25,578 nucleotides of DNA from Lacustribacter sp964460315 (GCA_964460315.1 CAYWPQ010000021.1:1-25578); one strand, 5' to 3'. Counted from the first letter of the stretch, positions 1 through 10,430 are shown. Notes: generated by a model from the sequence alone, not told the origin. Numbers and translations: made by a program.

Positions 1-903
1 AATCACCGCATTACCATCAATCGTCAGGTTGTTGCCACCACCAACAATCGTTCCACCCGTGGTCACGATCGACGCGCTTAATATGGCGTCCGCTCCGAGA
101 ATTACATTGTCATTAAAGTTTTGAGCGCCTGAAGTCGATACAAGACCGCCGTCAATTGAAGTGTTCCCACCTGCGTCCGTTGTGACGCTTGCAGCATAAA
201 GCGCATTACCAAAAACGGTTTCACCGCTTGTATTAACAACAAGGTTTCCAAAGGCATTATCCGCGGCGCCAATGGCGCCGGTGAAGCTTATGTTCGAGTG
301 ATCGAGAGCCTCGAGAGTGAGGTCAACCGCTGAACCCGACGTGTTCACTGACTGTCCAAACTGAAAACCACCTACGGCCGAACTTAGTGTGACATTTCCT
401 TCAAGGATCACATCATCGAAATAGCGCTGTGGCCCCGCCGTCGTTGTCACGTTGTTTGAAATAAGCACAGAGCCTGCGGCGTCCGTCGTCACGCTTGCAG
501 CAACCACAGACCCGTTAAAGTCAGTAAGGCCGGAACTGTTGACGACCAAGTGGCCAAGATCGGCATTGGCTCCTGTGCCAACATTTCCGCTGAAGATTAC
601 ATTGTCGGCGGTCACCGATAGATTGTTCGACGCACCTGCGACTGAAGTCACATTTGATCCAAACGTAACATTGCCCGTCGCTGTGTTGATCGAAATGTTT
701 CCAGAAACAATCACGGCGTCGTTGTATGTCTGTGCGCCGAGAGTGCTGACATTTCCACCAATTCGTGACGTTCCCGCTAGATCAGTTGTGACAGAACTTG
801 CATTCACGTCAGCTTGGAAGTTGGTCTCTCCTGACGCATTAACCACGATTGATCCAAGGCTAGAATCGGCAGTGGTAAGACCAACCTGCCCTTGGAAAGT
901 TAC
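1..903 (-). repeat. Tandem ~100-residue repeats in the adhesin passenger
   Basis: Three consecutive units can be read, about 903-604, 603-295 and 294-1 (the last cut by the window edge). Each carries the same order of motifs: V-x-F-x-G near the start, then L-G-x-[IL]-V-V-N-x-S-G-x-T, then S-V-T-T-D, then a G-[AP]-Q-x-[YF]-x-D-x-V-I block. The S-V-T-T-D block recurs at 781-795, 481-495 and 175-189, spacings of 300 and 306 nt. The units are diverged at DNA level, so this is a protein repeat and not an assembly duplication. Confidence 0.85.
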
Positions 904-3900
904 GTTCAACGCTTCCACGTTAAGCGTATTTGCCTGAAGCGAGTCAGAGTCGATCGAACCGTTAAACACAACATTTCCACTGGACGCACCTGTGGCGTTG
1001 AAGGTGGTGGGGTCGAGCAAAATCATGGGCCCATTAAGGGTGATGTTTCCACCCTTCGACGCCACGTTTTCAGCAAACTGGATGCTTCCGTTAGACACAC
1101 TAAGGGTGACATCACCGTTATTTGTTGTTACCCCAGAGGTGCCCCCGACTGTACCCACCGTGAAGGTCTGCCCACTTCCAAAGGCAAAATCTGACCCAGC
1201 TCCCGTGATATTGGCTGCGATGACATCGATCAGGTTGCTGGGTGACGTCAGCGCGACTGAACCATTCAGAACCAGCTCAAGCCCGGCAGCACGAATGGCC
1301 CCGGTTGTTTCATTCTGAGTAATTTGACCAACGGATGAAATCAAACTAACGCTACCGTTACTTGCCCCGTTCGTTCCTCGAACGTCGATGACGCCGTCTA
1401 CCGCGAGGTTTGCCCCGCCAGAGCTGAGCGTTACATTACCCGAAAGCCCTAAGGACCCGTCAGCAGAAGTCGATATATTTCCGGCGACAAGGTCACCGGA
1501 GGTCGTGGTGATCGACACCTGACCCGAGCTGGTGTTGGTTTCTCCCGCGGTGTTGATGTCGTAACCAGAGGAGTTAAAGCTGGTTGAGGTGATGGTAAGG
1601 TTCGCACCACCCGTTGTAACACCGGTCGGATTGACCTGACCGATTGCGAGCGCGCCTGAAACATTCAGAACAACATCACCCGTGGCGTTCGAGGCAAAGG
1701 TCGTAATCCGGTTTCCTGCCGCGGTTAGGTTGAAGTCTGCAGCACCGCTTAGGCCCAGACCGGATACGTTAACCAGGTTCGCGCCCGCCGCCTGCGTCAC
1801 TTCGGCCGACGAATCCAGCGCGGTGAGAATTGCACTTCCCGCGCTTTCAAGCCGATCGATTTGGAAGCCGTTAGCATCGGTAAAGCGTAGCGTTCCAGAA
1901 GCAAGCGTTACACAATCCGATGTGGTCGACCTAAAGTCAACAACGTCGACATCGTTATAGATCGACGAGAGCGTCACATCTGCACCTGAGTCGTTTCGGG
2001 TTGCAACCGTAAGCTTCAACGCAGAGATATTGCCTGCTCCGCTCTGAGAGGTAATATCCCCAGCGCTGACAAGCGAAATGTTGTCAAGAGTCGATAGCTC
2101 CCGAACGGCAAACCCATCTGCGTCTCGATAATCGACACGATTTCCGAACAGGCTCGTACCTGCCCCGTCTAGCGTTTTAATGGTGAGGACGGAGATATTA
2201 TTCAAAGGATTGGTGAGGTCAACCTTACCAATGCCTGGCGTGTCAGATCGAGTCTCAACGTTCAACGCTCCGCCCTGGATTCGTCCGTACGCAAGGGCCT
2301 GCGTGACGTTACCCCCGGCGTAGACATTAATCACGCCACTCTGGGAAATGACGTTGCCCAGATTGATTCGTCCTTGCGGGGCGCTGAGCGTAATATTTCC
2401 AGAGTCCGTTTCGAACAGCAAAAGCTCGCCCTGGAGAATGTCATTTTCTCGAGCAGTAAGAGTCAGCGAGCCGGTTGATCCTGTACCGATTCTCTGATCA
2501 CCAGTGGTTGTAACAATTCGAGTTCCGTTAAGAACAATATTGCCACTGTCCGAAGTTACGTTATAGAGAGCGTTAAGTAGTTCAGCTGCGTAAAGGCTTA
2601 CGTTGCCCGACCCTGTGATGATCTCCCTTGTCATCGATAACGTACTGTTGAGTGACCGAAAATCGATACTCCCCGCCTGGGTTTGGATGACCTCGTCAGC
2701 ATAGACGAGCCGTTCGCCAGCAATTGCCGTGATTGACGTGTCCGCCCCGACGTTAGCGACCGATCCTAGCTGTAGGTTGTTTACGTCTCGAACGAAGATC
2801 CCTTCTCCGGTTGAACACAGGTAAACAAATTGCGTGAAGTCGTTATGTCGACTCCCAAGCATGATGCTTCCAGTTCCACCATCGAGAGTTGTCGTGCCCG
2901 TAACTGTCACGGAGCTATTTGAATCACCGGACGAAAGATCAGCATTTTGATAAATACCCGACTCCGCACTCAAGACGAGGAGGCCCAAAGCCCCTGCAGA
3001 CACGTTCAATTGATATTCACCGATTCGAATCGAGCCGTTACTTGTCTCAATGGTGGTGGGGCCGGCTGACGAAACATTGCCAACGAATTCCAGCCCTGAG
3101 GCCCCAACCCCAAGTTGGTCGCGCAATGTCAAACCAGTTGATGTGCGGACGTTGAGTTGGCCCAATTCGTCAATTTCGGATTGCTCGATAACCGCCGATC
3201 CAATATCGCCAGACATCCGACGCACTCTAAGAGTGCCGCCGGCGCCCTGGGTAACGGCACCAGATATGTTTGCCAGCTCTGAACCAAAAACGACTCCGCC
3301 AGACAGAGCGGTTACGTTACTTGTGGTAACCGAGGTTGCATTTACGATTGAAACAGCGACATTACTTGAGTCTAACGTTGAGACGTCGCCAAGCAATGAG
3401 ACCGTATTGGCGCCGCCAAGAGCATCGAACACAATCGCACCTGTGACCCCATTCACAGTGGCGTTAATTTCAGAACCCGCCAGCTGTGAGATTCCAGAGC
3501 CAACTAGCGTGATATTTCCGCTTGCGCTGATTGAATTGGCGCCAATGGAAAGCGCGCCTGCACCGGCGCCACTCGAATTCGTTGATTGAATGCGAATGCC
3601 CCCCTCAGAGGATACGGTTCCGCAGACACCTAACCCTCCGGCTGAGTCATACAAGTCCAAGTCAAAATCCGTTGGCCCATTAATCGCAACATTTGCGAAC
3701 AACAGGTGGCCAATTCGGTTGTCTTCGTTTGCGAGATCGACCGTGCCGTTAATTCCTTGCGAGGCATCGCCAATCGTTACGCTGGTAACATTAATTCCGC
3801 TACCAACGGTCTGTGAGACATTCCCGTCAACAAGTCCAACGCCGCCTGGAGTGTTGTCTCCAAGCGTCAAGCCACCGTTCGGCGCGATGAATTCGGGGAG

Positions 3901-6900
3901 AGTAATATCAGTCGTACCGCGAATCTTCAGTGCCTGAGAGCTAGTGCTCGCCGTTCTTATCGTGCCCAGCAGCTCAACCGCTCCGGCTTGCGATCCGTCG
4001 TGCGCAGTAATCGTGATGGCACCCTGAGCACTACCCGCAGTTGCAAGGCTCGCACCTGATCCGCCTAACGTTGTGTCATAGCCAGAGGCCACGATCACGC
4101 CATTGCTTCCCATGCTCACGCCACGCCCGGAAAGTTCGATGTTCGAACCGCCCGAGGAATACCCTCCAGCAGCAATGGTTTGGTTGGCAATCGAAAGCAC
4201 ACCACCTTTTGTGGTGATCGAAATCTGGCCATTCGCAGTACGAATATCGCCAACTAGATTTAGGCCTCCAGTGCTATCGAATACCGTAAAGGCAGTGGCG
4301 GCACCGACAACGTAAGCGCCGCGATCACCGGGGTACTGCACGAAGAAGGGGCCAAGCCCTGCAAACTGGTTACCCACAGAGCTAAGGTTTACGGTGTCGC
4401 GCGCTGAAGGGTTGTCAATTCCCGGATTGTTGCCGTCAAATCGAATACCGGAGAGATTCCCTGTGGTGACGATCGATGAGGTCGCGCATTGAGTAATTGC
4501 GCCGGAGGAATAAAGCCTTACCCCTGTATCACCCGCAGTGATGTTGCCCTGGATCAAAAGCACATCTCGGTTTGTATCCCACGTGACTCCAGAGCTTCGA
4601 ACAAGTCCATTCCGAATCTGGACGGAACCGTTAACTGCCTGCAACTGTGAGCCAGAAAGCGTAGTCAACGCGTAATAACTGTTGATGGCAATGTTGCCAG
4701 AATTCGCCTGGACCAATCCTTCTACTTGCAATGTAGAGGGTGAGACACCGTAGGCGTAGAGGTTGATGTTGTCGCCTGCTGATAAGTCCCCGAGCTTGTT
4801 GATGGTGTTTAGATGACTACCTAAATTAATGCTTCCCCCAACACTGCCTTTTAGATAATTAACATCGACAATGGCATTAGAGTGCGAGACGTTACCCAAA
4901 AGCGTCTCGGCGGCAAGGCCGGCAGAAACATTCACGCCATTCGCCGCGGAACCCGCAGTAATACTGGTTAACGTTGCGAAATACTTCGAAGTGACCAATG
5001 GGTTGTTCGCATCCAAACCTGCCTGAATAGTCTCGGTTTGAACCCTGCCGAACAAATCGGTTCCGACGACCGTAAAGTTAACACTCGAGGCGTCTCCGTC
5101 AGCTGTTAGAACGATTCTTCTGCCCTCAGTGAAACTAATGTTCCCGTCTGGGGAGATTGTTCCAGGAGCATTGCTTAAATCCTGCGAAACTACCAATGAT
5201 CCGAAGTGAGCAACCTGTCCTAAAGTAAGGTTGCCAAGCGCCATATCAACGTAATTCACCGTGACATTACGCGCTCCTTGGAAAATAAGGTTGCTTGAGC
5301 TCGTGCATAAATCAAGCGTACCACCCAAAGATATGTCGGAGCCGTTTGTTCGCAGGACTAAATCGCCACTTTCAGCCCGGAGGTAAGGAGAGGTCGATTC
5401 GATCGACTCGGCGATGATCTTCACCGAAGTGCCGCGGATATATTGATTGTTGAGAACGGCCTTGCCTTCGGTTTCGATCACTGTGTTTCCAACCGAACCG
5501 CTCCAAAGGCTCTCCCGATTCCAAATTCCATGCTGTCCGGACGAACTAGTCGTGAAGCTGAGGTTATTGTTTTCCTGATCGGCATCACGAATATAAAAAA
5601 TACCGTCGCGACGGAAAACACCAACAGCCTCAAACTCATTACCCTCGTTTGCGAGATCAACTCCGCCCGAACCCACTTGATAACCGCGAACCGTTCCCAC
5701 CTTTATCGAACTGCCGGACGCCTGGCTGATGTTGCCCCGTATGTATCGGTGGTAGTAGAAAGGGTGACCGTTATAAGTGTATGTTCCCAGATCGAGAACC
5801 CCCCGCGCGCCTTCAGATCCAATGGTCACATTCGGAAGAACGAGGTCATTAGTGTCATCGAAGGTTACACTGGTTCCTGCAACGATTGACCCGGACATAT
5901 TCACCGTCCCGCGATTGGTCTCCGAAGCATAGTCAGAGCCGTAAACCGTAACGGATCCCGACGCGTTCAGAACCGAACCAGCCCCCTGGGTGATGCCGCG
6001 ACCCTGGACGAGTAAATTGCCGTCTGTGGCGGTAATGTCAAAGTTACCAAGCGTAAGGATTCCATTGACAGAGGAGCAGCCCGTTTGCAGTACCACGTCT
6101 TTGGCAGACACATCGCCCGTCAAGGTTATCCCTGACGCCCTTCCGCGCGCGGCAAGAGCGAAGTTCTCACCAACAAGAACACCCGCTAGTTCATCAATGA
6201 TGTTGGAGTCGTCTGCAATCGAAATTGTTTTAGTGGAGGCGCCTTTCAACGCCTTCACATCGATGGTGCTTGGAACGAACTCTACCCGTCCAATCTGAGC
6301 AATTGATCCATTGACATTGACCGTTTCGAGAGTACCACCGCGGCCAATTTCAAGTGTCGCGTTCGGGGCAATTACCTGACGGATTTCCACAGCATTGCCG
6401 CTGGCAACAGAAGCGTTTTCGATGAGGACCGCAGAGCGCACACCGTCGAATGCTGAGGTGCTAAGAATTCCGTTTAGCACTACCTGACGGCCACAGCCGT
6501 CAATATAAATCTGACCACTACCCGCATTTATTTGCGTATAGATCCCATCTGAGGAAGTGGTTCTTCCACCCTGGGTGATCCCACATCCATATAGGGAAAT
6601 ATTTCCACCAGAGGAGATTAAGTCATAACCAGATCCAATGGTTACCAACCCGCTCGTTGAGGTAACCGAGATGTCACCACCGTTGGACTGCATGTTGTAG
6701 GCATTACTGGAAGAACTGAGTGTCAGTGGATCAAGCGAATGGAGCGTTATGGAACCGTTGGTTGTATGTAGGTTTCCAGTGTGCGAAAGGGCCCCCTGAG
6801 ATGCATTCAAAGACAGGGGTGCGCCGTCTGCAGACAGTACGATGTTTATTCCCAGCCCAGTAATATCCTCGTCATTATTTGCGTAGTTTGCTGTCCCATC

Positions 6901-9900
6901 CGTATGAAGCTTGAAGCCAAGAATACCCGAGATGCACGCACTGTCTTGAGTTGCGCCCCTTCCCAAACTGACCTGCCCCGTCCCTCCCTCACTGATGAAG
7001 CTCTCCGCCGCCGTTCCGTAGCCCACCTGAAGATTTGCAACACTCTCTATCGAGATATTCCCGAGGCGTTCCGCGCCAGCGCCGATGCCAAGAGCGTTAC
7101 CAACCGAGAAGTTGGCCTCGGACTGGCCAAAAACATAGAGATCAGAGAGGTTGGCGCTATTTCCGACGAGCTGTCGTTCAAAATCAATGTCGCCATTTGC
7201 GCGGTAGATGTGAAGATTCTCTGCAAGCGATGTGTCGCCTGTAAAAAGTATCGATCCATTACCTGCGGTAACGTCGAAGACCACAGTATCAGAGGCATTT
7301 GACGTGGTTCTTCCGATTTCTGCCAAAGCCGAATTAATTGAAATTCCGGTCTGATTGGTGCTTATGTTCTCGCGAATTCTAGTCACATCTGACTCGGTCA
7401 CGATGACTGAGGCCAGCTTCTCAACATCACCGACCGACATATTAAACAGAACATCTGCAGTACCAGCCGTCACGGTAAGGTTGTAGCTCTGGTCTGAATT
7501 GGAATTAATTTTGGTTTCGAACTCGATATCGCCAGATGTCGCGCCAGAAGTGATAGTTCGATCTCCCATCAGAACGGCATCCTGCGCTTGCAATAAAATA
7601 TAGCCCCCCCGGCCTGCATCCGCAGTTCCGCGCGGGACACCGCCGTCGGCCAGCAGATCACCATAGAGATAAATTGTTCCACCGAGCGCTCGCAGATTGA
7701 TTGCGCCAGCATTTCCAGCGTTACGGTTTACTGCACCGGCTCCTGCTGAAGCGTCACCGCCTCCAGCGTTGACGATACCCACAGACAGGTTTCCAGACGT
7801 TGCAATCAGCAGAACATCACCGCCTGAGCTTCCGACACCAATTCCGCTATTTGCACCCACGGTCGTGACGTTTTGGAGACTCATTTGGGCAGCTGAAATC
7901 TCAACCAAACCGGAGGAAGTCGATGTATTAGCTCTCGCGGTGGTGATGATATCGACCCCACTTTGGGCAACCACAGCGCCGGATGAGCTAATTCGTAGGG
8001 CTCCACCTTCCAACACTATGTCAGCATCAAGGGTGATGTTTGATCCAGTAATGACGGCCCCGTCACTACCCTGACCAGCTGACGTGTTCGGCCCGTAGAT
8101 GGAGCGTTCAGACCCCGGAAGACCAAACGTAAGGCTGCCCGTCTGTTCGTCACCAATCGTGATAAGACTCGTCGCCTGAACGTAGCCGAAGGTTGCGTCT
8201 CCGCGAATTTTTTCAATGGAGATCGCACCGACCCGCCCAGCGGTCACATTGATAGCGTCGGCGACACTGACGTCGCCAGTAAGAATGATTGACCCGAGCG
8301 AACCCGTCGAGATGACTGTGAGGTTCCCTAGTGCCGTAATGTCGCCCGAACCCTCAACACTCTGAGCGGTCGAAACGTTAAGGTTCGTACCAGCAAAGAT
8401 ATTATTGTTTAACGTAACGATGCCAGAGGAAGTGATCTCTATCCCAGCTGAGCTGGCGTTCATTAGACCCGAGACATTAATCCCACCTCCCGTAGAGGTA
8501 ATTGCTATCCCACCAAGGGTCGCATTGATACCACCAGAGACCGAGACCCCTCTCGTTGATGTCAAACTGACATCGCCCGTTCGCGCCAGCATCGTGCCGA
8601 CAACGAGATCGTTGCTATTCGAAAGGCTAATGGATGATGCGTTGACGCTCACCGCCCCGATGAATTGGTTGTTCGCTGTGAGTGTTACATCTTGTCCTGC
8701 AGTGAAACTGCTTAAGCCGCCAATCTGAAAGACGGAGCCCGCCCCCTGGCTTATGTTCCCGTCCTGAGCGGTAAAGCTAATACTTCCCGAACCAGAGGCG
8801 AACAGCTGAACATTCTCGGCCACCCTGATGCTGTTGTTGGCAAACAAGGCGAGTTGATTGCCGCTAAACCAGGCGAGTGAGCCGTTGAAGAGAATATTGC
8901 CTTCCTGGGAGGAATTACTTGACGTCGTAATCAAGACATTCGTGTTCGCGAGCGCATTCAAGAGCGTCTGCGTATAGACGATGGAGTCATTCCCCGTCGG
9001 ACCGTTACCGAACTGGGTGGTGTAGTTAACGTCGGTGGCGGAGCCCGTTTCAATTCGAATGTTCGAGGGATCTAACAACAACGTTCCAGTGCTACCAATC
9101 GGCGCCCGAAGATCAACCGTCCCCAGGAACTCCAAAAGCCGCTTGCCGGAAACTTCCGCAAAGCCACCGTTGCCGCCATTGGGGCCGCCACGGGCAAGAA
9201 TCTCGCCCTCGAAACGTGTGCGGTCATCTGCCCACACAATCACTGTGCCGCCGTCGCCTTGGTCCGTGGCGTCAGCAAAAAGCTTGGCGCCTTTTTCAAC
9301 AATGGTTTCAATGGCGTTTGCAACAGACGGATTTTTCCCCTGTAGGCCACCACCAATCAATGCCGTGCCACCACCTTTGGCACCAGAGACGTCCGTCACG
9401 CTGGTGTCTTTCAGAACCACGCGGTCTCCGGTCACCTCAATGGTGCCGCCCTTACCTTTGGCTGACGATGCGTCAATGGTTCCCGAGCTTTGAACGGTAC
9501 CGCCTTTGGCGGAAAGGCGAATGGTGCCGCCTTCGCCAGCTTCAATGCCGCGCGCCTGAATAATTCCCGTGTTGTTAATGGCAAGGCTTGCCAGTTCGCC
9601 GGCCGCTTTGACGGAGAGCAAAACGGTGCCGCCATCTGCACGGATGACGCCGCCGTTTTTAATGTAGCCATTCAGGGTGGGGCCATCAATTTCAATCTTG
9701 ATGGGGCCGCCCAGATCAAGGCGAACTTTTTCGCCAGAATTCAAAGAAACCGTGCCGCCTGGCGCGGTCATCTTGCCCACGTTTTCAATCTTGGCCGCAA
9801 TGGCCACAATGAAGCCGCCGTCTTTCGTGGCGATCTTTCCTTCATTCACAATGGCTTTGTTCGACTTACCTTCAAAACGGTAATTGCCGGACATGAAATC

Positions 9901-10419
9901 TTCGTTGCTGATGTTCAGCGTGGACGCGACAAGGGCGGCCACGTCAACCGTTGAATTCTTTCCAAACACCACACCAGCCTGGTTCACCAGGAACACACGG
10001 CCATTGGCGGTGATTGCACCGCGAATCACTGAAGCTTCGCCACCCAACACGCGGTTCAGGGCGGTTGCCGTTGACGAGGGCTGATTGAACTGGACTTTGT
10101 TGCCTTCACCGATGTTGAACTTCTGCCAATCAATGGCCATTTTCGAAGTCAGCTGATCGATGGTCATGGTGGTGCCGGACTGGCTGATCTGGCCGGAACC
10201 TGCGGTGACCTGGCCACCGGTGGGCAATTCGGCCATGGCCCCAGGCGGGCCAAGAATCATCAAGGTACCGGCGGTGACGGCAGCCAGGCCGCGTGGGCCT
10301 GCGCGCATCGATTTGGATTTACCACGAGATTTGGTGATCTCTGACGCAACCTGCCATAGGCAGAGCGTGGTGTTCCATACCACTCGGTAGATTCGATTAA
10401 GAGAGCCGGGTCCGTTCAT
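1..10419 (-). CDS. Giant TpsA-type filamentous haemagglutinin-like adhesin, 3' end beyond the window
   Basis: Secreted exoprotein of a two-partner secretion system, exported across the outer membrane by the TpsB encoded just upstream. I read every codon from the ATG at 10419 down to base 1 and found no in-frame stop: 3473 codons, still open at the edge. Residues 1-63 are an extended signal peptide of ESPR type (NRIYRVVWN near residue 8, W22, ASE, then a hydrophobic core ending AMA). The TPS domain follows (about 64-330) with FNQPSSTATALNRV at 111-124 and VNQAGVVFG at 145-153. LLLDPSNIRIETG (around 440-455) closes the GC-rich N-terminal part. The remainder is Ser/Thr/Asn/Gly/Val-rich predicted beta-helix with recurring G-N-I-T/S-Q modules, and ~100-residue tandem repeats occur at the left edge. 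A GAGG ribosome site 7 nt upstream supports the start. Likely role, by family, is adhesion or biofilm; ligand unknown. About nine cysteines occur in the passenger, which is more than usual for TpsA proteins. Confidence 0.93.
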   Translation of the reverse strand, partial: MNGPGSLNRIYRVVWNTTLCLWQVASEITKSRGKSKSMRAGPRGLAAVTAGTLMILGPPGAMAELPTGGQVTAGSGQISQSGTTMTIDQLTSKMAIDWQKFNIGEGNKVQFNQPSSTATALNRVLGGEASVIRGAITANGRVFLVNQAGVVFGKNSTVDVAALVASTLNISNEDFMSGNYRFEGKSNKAIVNEGKIATKDGGFIVAIAAKIENVGKMTAPGGTVSLNSGEKVRLDLGGPIKIEIDGPTLNGYIKNGGVIRADGGTVLLSVKAAGELASLAINNTGIIQARGIEAGEGGTIRLSAKGGTVQSSGTIDASSAKGKGGTIEVTGDRVVLKDTSVTDVSGAKGGGTALIGGGLQGKNPSVANAIETIVEKGAKLFADATDQGDGGTVIVWADDRTRFEGEILARGGPNGGNGGFAEVSGKRLLEFLGTVDLRAPIGSTGTLLLDPSNIRIETGSATDVNYTTQFGNGPTGNDSIVYTQTLLNALANTNVLITTSSNSSQEGNILFNGSLAWFSGNQLALFANNSIRVAENVQLFASGSGSISFTAQDGNISQGAGSVFQIGGLSSFTAGQDVTLTANNQFIGAVSVNASSISLSNSNDLVVGTMLARTGDVSLTSTRGVSVSGGINATLGGIAITSTGGGINVSGLMNASSAGIEITSSGIVTLNNNIFAGTNLNVSTAQSVEGSGDITALGNLTVISTGSLGSIILTGDVSVADAINVTAGRVGAISIEKIRGDATFGYVQATSLITIGDEQTGSLTFGLPGSERSIYGPNTSAGQGSDGAVITGSNITLDADIVLEGGALRISSSGAVVAQSGVDIITTARANTSTSSGLVEISAAQMSLQNVTTVGANSGIGVGSSGGDVLLIATSGNLSVGIVNAGGGDASAGAGAVNRNAGNAGAINLRALGGTIYLYGDLLADGGVPRGTADAGRGGYILLQAQDAVLMGDRTITSGATSGDIEFETKINSNSDQSYNLTVTAGTADVLFNMSVGDVEKLASVIVTESDVTRIRENISTNQTGISINSALAEIGRTTSNASDTVVFDVTAGNGSILFTGDTSLAENLHIYRANGDIDFERQLVGNSANLSDLYVFGQSEANFSVGNALGIGAGAERLGNISIESVANLQVGYGTAAESFISEGGTGQVSLGRGATQDSACISGILGFKLHTDGTANYANNDEDITGLGINIVLSADGAPLSLNASQGALSHTGNLHTTNGSITLHSLDPLTLSSSSNAYNMQSNGGDISVTSTSGLVTIGSGYDLISSGGNISLYGCGITQGGRTTSSDGIYTQINAGSGQIYIDGCGRQVVLNGILSTSAFDGVRSAVLIENASVASGNAVEIRQVIAPNATLEIGRGGTLETVNVNGSIAQIGRVEFVPSTIDVKALKGASTKTISIADDSNIIDELAGVLVGENFALAARGRASGITLTGDVSAKDVVLQTGCSSVNGILTLGNFDITATDGNLLVQGRGITQGAGSVLNASGSVTVYGSDYASETNRGTVNMSGSIVAGTSVTFDDTNDLVLPNVTIGSEGARGVLDLGTYTYNGHPFYYHRYIRGNISQASGSSIKVGTVRGYQVGSGGVDLANEGNEFEAVGVFRRDGIFYIRDADQENNNLSFTTSSSGQHGIWNRESLWSGSVGNTVIETEGKAVLNNQYIRGTSVKIIAESIESTSPYLRAESGDLVLRTNGSDISLGGTLDLCTSSSNLIFQGARNVTVNYVDMALGNLTLGQVAHFGSLVVSQDLSNAPGTISPDGNISFTEGRRIVLTADGDASSVNFTVVGTDLFGRVQTETIQAGLDANNPLVTSKYFATLTSITAGSAANGVNVSAGLAAETLLGNVSHSNAIVDVNYLKGSVGGSINLGSHLNTINKLGDLSAGDNINLYAYGVSPSTLQVEGLVQANSGNIAINSYYALTTLSGSQLQAVNGSVQIRNGLVRSSGVTWDTNRDVLLIQGNITAGDTGVRLYSSGAITQCATSSIVTTGNLSGIRFDGNNPGIDNPSARDTVNLSSVGNQFAGLGPFFVQYPGDRGAYVVGAATAFTVFDSTGGLNLVGDIRTANGQISITTKGGVLSIANQTIAAGGYSSGGSNIELSGRGVSMGSNGVIVASGYDTTLGGSGASLATAGSAQGAITITAHDGSQAGAVELLGTIRTASTSSQALKIRGTTDITLPEFIAPNGGLTLGDNTPGGVGLVDGNVSQTVGSGINVTSVTIGDASQGINGTVDLANEDNRIGHLLFANVAINGPTDFDLDLYDSAGGLGVCGTVSSEGGIRIQSTNSSGAGAGALSIGANSISASGNITLVGSGISQLAGSEINATVNGVTGAIVFDALGGANTVSLLGDVSTLDSSNVAVSIVNATSVTTSNVTALSGGVVFGSELANISGAVTQGAGGTLRVRRMSGDIGSAVIEQSEIDELGQLNVRTSTGLTLRDQLGVGASGLEFVGNVSSAGPTTIETSNGSIRIGEYQLNVSAGALGLLVLSAESGIYQNADLSSGDSNSSVTVTGTTTLDGGTGSIMLGSRHNDFTQFVYLCSTGEGIFVRDVNNLQLGSVANVGADTSITAIAGERLVYADEVIQTQAGSIDFRSLNSTLSMTREIITGSGNVSLYAAELLNALYNVTSDSGNIVLNGTRIVTTTGDQRIGTGSTGSLTLTARENDILQGELLLFETDSGNITLSAPQGRINLGNVISQSGVINVYAGGNVTQALAYGRIQGGALNVETRSDTPGIGKVDLTNPLNNISVLTIKTLDGAGTSLFGNRVDYRDADGFAVRELSTLDNISLVSAGDITSQSGAGNISALKLTVATRNDSGADVTLSSIYNDVDVVDFRSTTSDCVTLASGTLRFTDANGFQIDRLESAGSAILTALDSSAEVTQAAGANLVNVSGLGLSGAADFNLTAAGNRITTFASNATGDVVLNVSGALAIGQVNPTGVTTGGANLTITSTSFNSSGYDINTAGETNTSSGQVSITTTSGDLVAGNISTSADGSLGLSGNVTLSSGGANLAVDGVIDVRGTNGASNGSVSLISSVGQITQNETTGAIRAAGLELVLNGSVALTSPSNLIDVIAANITGAGSDFAFGSGQTFTVGTVGGTSGVTTNNGDVTLSVSNGSIQFAENVASKGGNITLNGPMILLDPTTFNATGASSGNVVFNGSIDSDSLQANTLNVEALNVTFQGQVGLTTADSSLGSIVVNASGETNFQADVNASSVTTDLAGTSRIGGNVSTLGAQTYNDAVIVSGNISINTATGNVTFGSNVTSVAGASNNLSVTADNVIFSGNVGTGANADLGHLVVNSSGLTDFNGSVVAASVTTDAAGSVLISNNVTTTAGPQRYFDDVILEGNVTLSSAVGGFQFGQSVNTSGSAVDLTLEALDHSNISFTGAIGAADNAFGNLVVNTSGETVFGNALYAASVTTDAGGNTSIDGGLVSTSGAQNFNDNVILGADAILSASIVTTGGTIVGGGNNLTIDGNAVI

Positions 10420-10426
10420 GCAATTG

Positions 10427-10430
10427 CCTC
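10427..10430 (-). promoter_or_regulatory. Ribosome binding site of tpsA (GAGG)
   Basis: Minus-strand GAGG lies 7 nt before the ATG at 10419, in the 78-nt gap between tpsB and tpsA. No terminator-like hairpin was seen in that gap, so tpsB and tpsA are probably cotranscribed. Confidence 0.6.

Noticed and set aside
452..10390. Many plus-strand ORFs of 60-180 codons across the first 10 kb
   Set aside because: They are antisense to the uninterrupted adhesin frame, have Pro/Thr/Val-rich composition expected of the complement of its codons, and show no family motif.
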